Source: Mannheimia glucosida (GTDB lineage: Bacteria; Pseudomonadota; Gammaproteobacteria; Enterobacterales; Pasteurellaceae). From it: a DNA stretch of 64,000 nucleotides. Below, piece by piece: positions 58,878 through 64,000 of the stretch; position 1 is the stretch's first letter; each line of letters begins with the position of its first letter. Position numbers and translations under genes: made by a program. Where the stretch lies: positions 124,001-188,000 of the forward strand of contig NZ_CP176502.1 in the NCBI RefSeq assembly GCF_046267875.1, read 5' to 3'. The notes beneath the pieces were generated by a model that saw only the letters and a program-made list of their open reading frames with translations, had not been told where the DNA came from and did not search any database.

Positions 58878-59735
58878 ATGTTATATCCAAGCGAAGAATT
58901 TTTATATGCACCGGTTGAGTGGGTTGATCACAGCGAAGGTTACACCGATATTCGTTACCATAAATCAAAAGACGGTATCGCTAAAATCACCATTAATCGT
59001 CCGGAAGTGCGTAATGCTTTCCGTCCGCAAACGGTAAAAGAGATGATTGAAGCCTTTTCTGATGCCCGTTTTGATGAAAAAATCGGCGTCATCGTATTAA
59101 CCGGTGAAGGCGAATATGCGTTCTGTGCCGGCGGCGACCAAAAAGTGCGTGGCGATTACGGCGGCTACAAAGATGAAAGCGGTGTGCATCACTTAAATGT
59201 GTTGGATTTCCAACGTGATATTCGTACCTGCCCGAAACCGGTGGTGGCAATGGTTGCCGGCTATGCGATTGGTGGTGGACACGTTTTACATATGTTATGT
59301 GATTTAACCATTGCGGCAGATAACGCCAAATTCGGTCAAACCGGCCCGAAAGTGGGGTCATTTGACGGCGGTTGGGGTGCAAGCTATATGGCACGTTTAG
59401 TCGGTCAGAAAAAAGCGCGTGAAATTTGGTTCTTATGCCGTCAATATAATGCACAAGAAGCGTTAGATATGGGCTTAATCAATACCGTTGTGCCTTATGC
59501 TGATTTAGAAAAAGAGACTGTGCGTTGGTGTCGTGAAATGCTACAAAACAGCCCGATTGCCTTACGTTGCTTAAAAGCAGCATTGAATGCAGATTGTGAT
59601 GGGCAAGCTGGTCTGCAAGAGCTTGCTGGTAATGCAACAATGTTGTTCTATATGACAGAAGAAGGGCAAGAAGGACGCAATGCGTTCAACGAGAAACGTG
59701 AGCCGGACTTCAGCAAATTCCGCCGCAATCCATAA
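58878..59735 (+). CDS. menB: 1,4-dihydroxy-2-naphthoyl-CoA synthase
   Basis: MenB is a crotonase-fold enzyme that closes the second ring of the naphthoquinone in menaquinone synthesis. The oxyanion-hole regions are visible as FCAGGDQKVRGDYGGY and VAGYAIGGGHVLHMLCDL, with the active-site segment TGPKVGSFDGGWGASYMARLVG-type residues and the C-terminal REPDFSKFRRNP. The length of 285 equals E. coli. It is a lone gene, not in a men cluster. CRP regulation is possible through the shared site. AAGGAATTTACCA precedes the ATG. Confidence 0.96.
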   Translation: MLYPSEEFLYAPVEWVDHSEGYTDIRYHKSKDGIAKITINRPEVRNAFRPQTVKEMIEAFSDARFDEKIGVIVLTGEGEYAFCAGGDQKVRGDYGGYKDESGVHHLNVLDFQRDIRTCPKPVVAMVAGYAIGGGHVLHMLCDLTIAADNAKFGQTGPKVGSFDGGWGASYMARLVGQKKAREIWFLCRQYNAQEALDMGLINTVVPYADLEKETVRWCREMLQNSPIALRCLKAALNADCDGQAGLQELAGNATMLFYMTEEGQEGRNAFNEKREPDFSKFRRNP

Positions 59736-59750
59736 TTGACGGCAAATACA

Positions 59751-59792
59751 AGCGGTTCGATTTTGCAAAAAATTTGCAAAAATCGACCGCTT
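59751..59792 (+). terminator. menB terminator, uptake-signal dyad
   Basis: AAGCGGTTCGA faces TCGACCGCTT with a further TTTTGCAAA / TTTGCAAAA helix inside; one base is bulged. TACCTTTTC follows. Confidence 0.55.
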
Positions 59793-59817
59793 ACCTTTTC
59801 TAATTTAAGTTAATTTT

Positions 59818-62220
59818 ATGTCAGATGTTGAGTTAAACGAGCAGAGCGAGCAAGAGCCTGAGCAAAAACCGAAAAATCGAAACTATTTCCTTTCAACCTT
59901 ATTCAAAATTGGGGTGATCGGTGCTTGCAGTATGGCTTTTTACGGCATTTATTTAGACGGTAAAATCCGCAGCAAAATGGATGGGCAGATATGGGAATTA
60001 CCGGCTGAGGTGTATGCTCGTATTGAAAGCATTAAAATTGAAGATAACTTGACACTCGAGCAAACCAAGCAGGCTTTGCTGGATAACGGCTATCGCCAAG
60101 TTTCTCAAGTTGCGACACCGGGCGATTTTAAAATTGAAGAAAATCAGCTGGTGTTGCTACGCCGTGCTTTCCCGTTTCCAGAGACACCGGAATCGCAACG
60201 AGTGCTACGTTTAACTTTCAAACAAGATAAATTAACTTATATTGAAGATTTGGTGCAGGGTAAGTTGATCGAGGAGTTCCGCTTGGATCCGAAATTACTG
60301 GCGCTGCTGCATTCCGATAGTGATGAAGAACGTCAAGCATTACGCTTACAACAATACCCTCGCTTGTTAATTGAATCGCTGATTTTAACCGAAGATCGCC
60401 GCTTTTATCAGCACGATGGGATTAGCCCAATCGGTATTGCCCGTGCATTAATCACTAACTACCAAGCCGGCAGAACGGTGCAAGGTGGGAGTACCTTAAC
60501 GCAACAGTTAGTGAAAAACTTGTTCTTAAGCAATGAAAGATCTTTGGTGCGTAAGGTAAATGAAGCCTTAATGTCGGTAATTTTGGACTTTCGCTATGAT
60601 AAAAACCGCATTTTAGAAACCTATCTCAACGAAATTTATTTAGGGCAGAACGGTAGCTACCAAATTCACGGTTTTGCCTTGGCAAGCCAATTCTATTTTG
60701 GTCGTCCGATCCAAGAGATTAGCTTAGACCAAATTGCGTTATTGGTGGGAATGGTAAAAGGTCCATCACTGTATAACCCGTGGCGAAATCCGCAAGGTGC
60801 GGTAGAGCGACGTAATGTGGTGTTGCGATTATTGCTGGATCATCAAGTGATCAATCAAGAACTTTACGATCTGTTAAGCTCCCGCCCGCTTAATATTCGT
60901 GAAAAAGGCACGATTTACCGTGAGCAACCTGCCTTTATGCAGGCATTAACCATTGATTTGAAAAATGAGTTAGGCGAAATTAAGTCAGCTCAACTTTCCG
61001 GTACTAAAATTTTTACGACCCTTGACCGTAAACAGCAACGTTCAGCCGAACAAGCAGTGATTACCGGTTTGGAAGATCTGGAAAGTAAAAATAAAAAAGT
61101 CAGCGATTTGCAATCGGCGATTGTCGTGGCGGAATACCGCACAGGTAAAGTGAGGGCGATAGTAGGAGACCGCTTAACCCAATTTGCCGGCTTTAACCGT
61201 GCGATTCAGTCAAAACGCCAAATTGGTTCTTTAGTCAAACCATCGGTTTATGCAATTGCCTTGGCACAGCCTGAATTATTCCGTTTAAATACACCGATCC
61301 AAAATAAACAAATTTCAATTAAGGTTGGTTCAACCTACTGGACACCCCGTAACTACGACCGCAGTTTTAGTGGCTCGGTGATGTTAATGGACGCCTTAGT
61401 CCGCTCTCTGAATATTCCAACGGTGAATATTGGTATGAAAGTTGGCTTAAAAAAAGTCATTGCCAAACAAAAAGAGATGGGCTGGGATAATGCAGAAATT
61501 CCACCTTACCCATCAACCTTGCTGGGTTCATATTCGATTTCGCCTTACGATGTAACACGTTCTTACCAAGTCATTGCTAACGAAGGGCTGAAAACGCCAT
61601 TAACTACGATAGAGGCGATTATTTCGCACAATGGCGAAATGTTCTATCAGCGAGATAGCGGCAAAGTGAGCGAGCAGGTGCTTCCACCGGAAGCTGCGGT
61701 GCAAACAATGTATGCGATGCAGCAGGTTGTGGAACGAGGCACGGCTCGTAGCCTACAAAACGATTTTGCAAAATTAAAATTAGCCGGCAAAACCGGTACA
61801 ACCAATAACGCTCGAGACACTTGGTTTGTGGGAATTGATGGCGAACACGTCACGACCGTCTGGCTGGGTAAAGATAACAATGGGGATACCAACCTCACCG
61901 GTTCAAGTGGTGCATTGTATGTGTATAAGCAATATCTTGAGAGAGCCTTGCCTCAGGCGTATAGATTACCGAAACTTAATACGATGCAATGGGTGGGGAT
62001 TAATAGCTATGGTAGCTGGAATTGCGATAGTGGCAGACAAATTCCAGTTTGGCGAGATAAAGGTCAGCGTTATTGCACCAGTGCTGGTAATGTAGTGGCT
62101 ACAGAAAAACCGAGTGTTTGGGATGCACTGTCGCTGAAAAAAGAAAATATAGAGGCTAAAGCAGAAGAAGCTGAAGGGAAGCAACCAATCCCTACTGAAG
62201 AAGTTGCACCAATTGAATAA
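59818..62220 (+). CDS. mrcB: Penicillin-binding protein 1B, bifunctional
   Basis: PBP1B polymerises and cross-links peptidoglycan in the periplasm. A short cytoplasmic tail precedes one membrane helix (about 29-46). The UB2H-like region, then the GT51 domain with catalytic Glu192 (ILTEDRRFYQHDGIS) and QGGSTLTQQLVKN, and the transpeptidase domain with Ser471 (GSLVK), SLN and KTGT (Lys658) follow in order. The length is 800 residues. The C-terminal tail is Glu/Ala-rich. LpoB or an analogous activator is not in this window. Confidence 0.95.
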   Translation: MSDVELNEQSEQEPEQKPKNRNYFLSTLFKIGVIGACSMAFYGIYLDGKIRSKMDGQIWELPAEVYARIESIKIEDNLTLEQTKQALLDNGYRQVSQVATPGDFKIEENQLVLLRRAFPFPETPESQRVLRLTFKQDKLTYIEDLVQGKLIEEFRLDPKLLALLHSDSDEERQALRLQQYPRLLIESLILTEDRRFYQHDGISPIGIARALITNYQAGRTVQGGSTLTQQLVKNLFLSNERSLVRKVNEALMSVILDFRYDKNRILETYLNEIYLGQNGSYQIHGFALASQFYFGRPIQEISLDQIALLVGMVKGPSLYNPWRNPQGAVERRNVVLRLLLDHQVINQELYDLLSSRPLNIREKGTIYREQPAFMQALTIDLKNELGEIKSAQLSGTKIFTTLDRKQQRSAEQAVITGLEDLESKNKKVSDLQSAIVVAEYRTGKVRAIVGDRLTQFAGFNRAIQSKRQIGSLVKPSVYAIALAQPELFRLNTPIQNKQISIKVGSTYWTPRNYDRSFSGSVMLMDALVRSLNIPTVNIGMKVGLKKVIAKQKEMGWDNAEIPPYPSTLLGSYSISPYDVTRSYQVIANEGLKTPLTTIEAIISHNGEMFYQRDSGKVSEQVLPPEAAVQTMYAMQQVVERGTARSLQNDFAKLKLAGKTGTTNNARDTWFVGIDGEHVTTVWLGKDNNGDTNLTGSSGALYVYKQYLERALPQAYRLPKLNTMQWVGINSYGSWNCDSGRQIPVWRDKGQRYCTSAGNVVATEKPSVWDALSLKKENIEAKAEEAEGKQPIPTEEVAPIE

Positions 62221-62262
62221 AAATAAATTTGATAGCCATTATCATTCAAGATGTATATGTTG

Positions 62263-62299
62263 ATAGGTTTTACCTATAAAAAGTATATATTATAACCAT
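62263..62299 (+). promoter_or_regulatory. Tandem OxyR site upstream of dps
   Basis: A perfect OxyR core, ATAGGTTTTACCTAT (62263-62277), is followed after 7 bp by a second, weaker core, ATATATTATAACCAT (62285-62299). This fits the ATAGnTnnnAnCTAT-N7-repeat pattern. It ends one base before the predicted -35. Confidence 0.8.
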
Positions 62300-62328
62300 T
62301 TGCTAGTTTTCATTTTGGATTGTAATAT
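62300..62328 (+). promoter_or_regulatory. dps promoter
   Basis: TTGCTA (62300-62305), a 17-bp spacer and TAATAT (62323-62328). Confidence 0.65.
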
Positions 62329-62391
62329 AGTAATAAATTAAATAAGCAGTATCTAAAATTTTTCAAGATTAACAATTAAGAGGAGCATATT

Positions 62392-62898
62392 ATGGCAATG
62401 TCAAATATCGGTTTAGATAAAGAAGTCGCAAAAAAATTAGCAGATGAGTTAAATGGTTTATTAGCTACTTACCAAGTGTTTTACACTAATGTACGTGGCT
62501 ACCATTGGAACGTACGTGGTGTGAACTTCTTTGAATTACATGCAAAATTTGAAGAAATCTACGATGATTTAGTGACAAAAGTAGATGAAATTGCAGAACG
62601 TATTTTAACCTTAGGTCACACACCTCAAAATGCGTTCAGCCAATATTTAACCCAGTCACAAATTCAAGAACATATTGGTGTTTCAGCTGCACAAGAATGT
62701 TTACGTGGTACTTTAAATGGCTTCAAAACATTACTAGGACAACAACGTGAAATTCTTGCTCTAGCAAATGATGCAAACGATGAAGGTACTGCCTCTCAAA
62801 TGAGTGATTACATCAAAGAACAAGAAAAATTAGTATGGATGTTCACTGCAGCTTGTGCTGAATGTTCAGACTACGCACAAGGTTGTTCTTGTAACTAA
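62392..62898 (+). CDS. dps: Dps-family ferritin-like DNA-protection protein
   Basis: Dps forms a dodecameric shell that oxidises and stores iron and shields DNA from peroxide. The inter-subunit ferroxidase residues are in YTNVRGYHWNVRGVNFFELH and FEEIYDDLVTKVDEIAER. The 168-residue protein lacks the Lys-rich N-terminal tail of E. coli Dps, so direct DNA binding may be weak. Its C-terminus is unusual in having five cysteines in a short stretch (AACAECSDYAQGCSCN). The OxyR site upstream predicts peroxide induction. GAGGAGCATATT precedes the ATG. Confidence 0.94.
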   Translation: MAMSNIGLDKEVAKKLADELNGLLATYQVFYTNVRGYHWNVRGVNFFELHAKFEEIYDDLVTKVDEIAERILTLGHTPQNAFSQYLTQSQIQEHIGVSAAQECLRGTLNGFKTLLGQQREILALANDANDEGTASQMSDYIKEQEKLVWMFTAACAECSDYAQGCSCN

Positions 62899-62911
62899 GT
62901 TGCAATAATAT

Positions 62912-62950
62912 AATTAACCCCTGATAATTAAAGATTATCAGGGGTTAATT
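62912..62950 (+). terminator. dps terminator overlapping the trmN6 Shine-Dalgarno region
   Basis: A perfect 17-bp stem (62912-62928 with 62934-62950) with a 5-nt loop, followed by ATTTAG. Its 3' arm carries AGGGG, the only Shine-Dalgarno-like bases before trmN6, whose ATG is 7 bp after the stem. Confidence 0.75.
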
Positions 62951-62956
62951 ATTTAG

Positions 62957-63670
62957 ATGGATATGTCGCAAGGATTTCAATTTAAGCAGTTTTTTATTCA
63001 GCACGACAAATGTGCTATGAAGGTGAATACGGATGGTATTTTATTAGGGGCGATTGCTCACCTAAAAGATTGTCAGAATATTTTAGATCTGGGTACAGGT
63101 TCTGGTTTAGTAGCACTTATGCTTGCTCAGAGAACAGATGATTATTGTCACATTACTGCATTGGAGCTTGAACCAAATGCTTACCAACAAGCGGTCGAAA
63201 ATGCCCAAAATTCTGCATGGGCAAATCGGATTTCTGTTTTGCAAGGTGATGTGATGCAGCAGGTATTTGAACAGAAATTTGATTTGATTGTTAGTAACCC
63301 GCCTTATTTTGCAGATTCACTTGCAACTCGAACCTCAGAAAGAGATTTAGCTCGCTCAATTAGCCATTACAGCCACTTGAATTGGCTAGCAAAAGCAAAA
63401 TCATGGTTAGCAGAGAACGGGAAAATTACACTGATTTTACCTATAGCAGCTGCAGAAAAATTAGTTGACCAAAGTGAACAAATTGGACTGTATTGTGTTG
63501 AACAATGGTTAATTTTTACCAAGAGCGGCAAATTGGCTAAACGCAGTATAGTGAGTTTTAGTTTAAACAAGCAAAAGCGTGAACATAAAGAGCTGATCAT
63601 CTATGATCTAGATAATTGTTACACTACTGAGTTTAAAAGACTTACCCAAGATTTTTATTTGAATTTTTAA
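62957..63670 (+). CDS. trmN6: tRNA1(Val) (adenine37-N6)-methyltransferase
   Basis: TrmN6 (YfiC) makes m6A37 in tRNA1-Val using S-adenosylmethionine. The SAM motif is ILDLGTGSGLVALMLAQR, and the N6-adenine motif is IVSNPPYFAD. The N-terminal FKQFFIQHDKCAMKVNTDGI is typical. It has 237 residues from ATG 62957, with another ATG two codons on. Its likely ribosome-binding site lies in the arm of the dps terminator, so expression may be low and dependent on read-through or an unseen promoter inside dps. It contains an uptake signal (about 63190). Confidence 0.93.
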   Translation: MDMSQGFQFKQFFIQHDKCAMKVNTDGILLGAIAHLKDCQNILDLGTGSGLVALMLAQRTDDYCHITALELEPNAYQQAVENAQNSAWANRISVLQGDVMQQVFEQKFDLIVSNPPYFADSLATRTSERDLARSISHYSHLNWLAKAKSWLAENGKITLILPIAAAEKLVDQSEQIGLYCVEQWLIFTKSGKLAKRSIVSFSLNKQKREHKELIIYDLDNCYTTEFKRLTQDFYLNF

Positions 63671-63733
63671 TTTACTCCCCGGGTTAGTGTTTTCCACAAA
63701 TCTTCTTCAGCTACGATGATCTAACCTTAAGCT

Positions 63734-63769
63734 AAAAAGCAGATTACCACCCAAGATAATCCGCTTTTT
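63734..63769 (-). terminator. argF terminator
   Basis: On the minus strand AAAAAGCGGATTA pairs with TAATCTGCTTTTT (13 bp, one G-U) around a 10-nt loop; T run follows. Confidence 0.8.
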
Positions 63770-63780
63770 AGACTTAGCTA

Positions 63781-64000
63781 TTATGCCAAACTTGCTACCA
63801 TTACCGCTTTAATAGTGTGCATTCGATTTTCTGCTTGCTCGAATGCCACATTCATTGGCGATTCAAACACCTCTTCCGTTACTTCAATGCCGTTTGCCAG
63901 TGCAGGATATTTTTCGGCGATCTCTTTGCCGACTTTAGTTTCACTATTGTGGAACGCCGGTAAGCAGTGCATAAATTTCACTTTCGGGTTGCCGGTTGCT
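63781..64000 (-). CDS. argF: Ornithine carbamoyltransferase, C-terminal end only
   Basis: Only the last 73 codons are in the window; the gene runs off the right edge. The residues match the OTCase C-terminus: KFMHCLPAFHNSETKVGKEI with the ornithine-loop HCLPAF, then EVTEEVFESPMNVAFEQAEN and RMHTIKAVMVASLA. The enzyme makes citrulline from ornithine and carbamoyl phosphate. Whether it is the arginine-synthesis (argF/argI) or catabolic (arcB) isoform cannot be decided from this fragment; the ATGNPKVKF lead-in fits both. Confidence 0.88.
   Translation of the reverse strand, partial: ATGNPKVKFMHCLPAFHNSETKVGKEIAEKYPALANGIEVTEEVFESPMNVAFEQAENRMHTIKAVMVASLA

Overview
The window comes from a gammaproteobacterium of the family Pasteurellaceae. 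Protein sequences and gene orders are Haemophilus/Actinobacillus-like, and the DNA is moderately AT-rich. It is sprinkled with roughly thirty copies of the DNA-uptake core ACAAGCGGT, many followed by an A/T-rich stretch containing TTTGCAAA. That core is the Actinobacillus pleuropneumoniae-type uptake signal, distinct from the Haemophilus influenzae AAGTGCGGT type. The likely genus is therefore Actinobacillus, Mannheimia or a close relative; species cannot be assigned from this alone. Almost all of the window is core chromosome, with no prophage, integrase, insertion sequence, CRISPR array, rRNA or tRNA gene recognised.

Layout, left to right. 1-5.8 kb: end of rimI, typA, yggS and kdsC, a DUF3144 gene, rpoH and the tmRNA gene ssrA. 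5.9-10.2 kb: a Hap/IgA-protease-type serine protease autotransporter with a twelve-fold 54-bp repeat, the clearest accessory or virulence gene. 10.4-14.8 kb: yibN-secB-gpsA-cysE and tig. 15-19.6 kb: the str operon (rpsL-rpsG-fusA-tuf) with a leader hairpin and a terminator-like hairpin before tuf. 19.6-24.3 kb: LPS heptosyltransferases waaC and waaF, a MliC-like lysozyme-inhibitor lipoprotein, oapA, and the competence gene comEA under a CRP-S-type site. 24.4-31.3 kb: psd, bifunctional gshAB, and the mannose PTS manXYZ-yobD behind a perfect CRP site. 31.4-37.9 kb: tpiA, truD, surE, a DedA-like gene, three related lipoprotein genes ending in nlpD, another lipoprotein, and tag. 37.9-42.1 kb: acpP, rpe, the zinc-independent ribosomal paralogues rpmE2-rpmJ2 (rpmJ2 is only 41 codons), and an amino-acid ABC transporter. 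42.4-47.9 kb: yggT, yggL, trmB, fabH, hemB, tatABC. 48-52.4 kb: ubiE-ubiJ-ubiB, interrupted by a DUF1016 nuclease-like gene and repeats. 52.7-64 kb: corA, a DUF4153 membrane protein, lacZ, menB, mrcB, an OxyR-controlled dps, trmN6 and the end of argF.

Functional threads: envelope biogenesis (kdsC, waaC/F, psd, mrcB, nlpD, oapA, tat, the autotransporter), translation and its rescue (str operon, ssrA, typA, trmB, truD, rpmE2/J2), redox and iron defence (gshAB, dps), quinones (ubiE/J/B, menB) and carbon control by CRP (manXYZ, lacZ, menB, comEA). Regulatory sites read directly from sequence include two perfect TGTGA-N6-TCACA CRP sites, one CRP-S-like site and a tandem OxyR site abutting the dps promoter.

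No clearly new multi-gene system is visible. The most unusual items are small: a DUF1016 gene inserted in the ubi operon whose Shine-Dalgarno is sealed in a hairpin, terminator-like hairpins in the leaders of typA and the str operon, three kinds of dispersed palindromic repeat (one with compensatory base changes between copies), and a modular lipoprotein triplication in front of nlpD.
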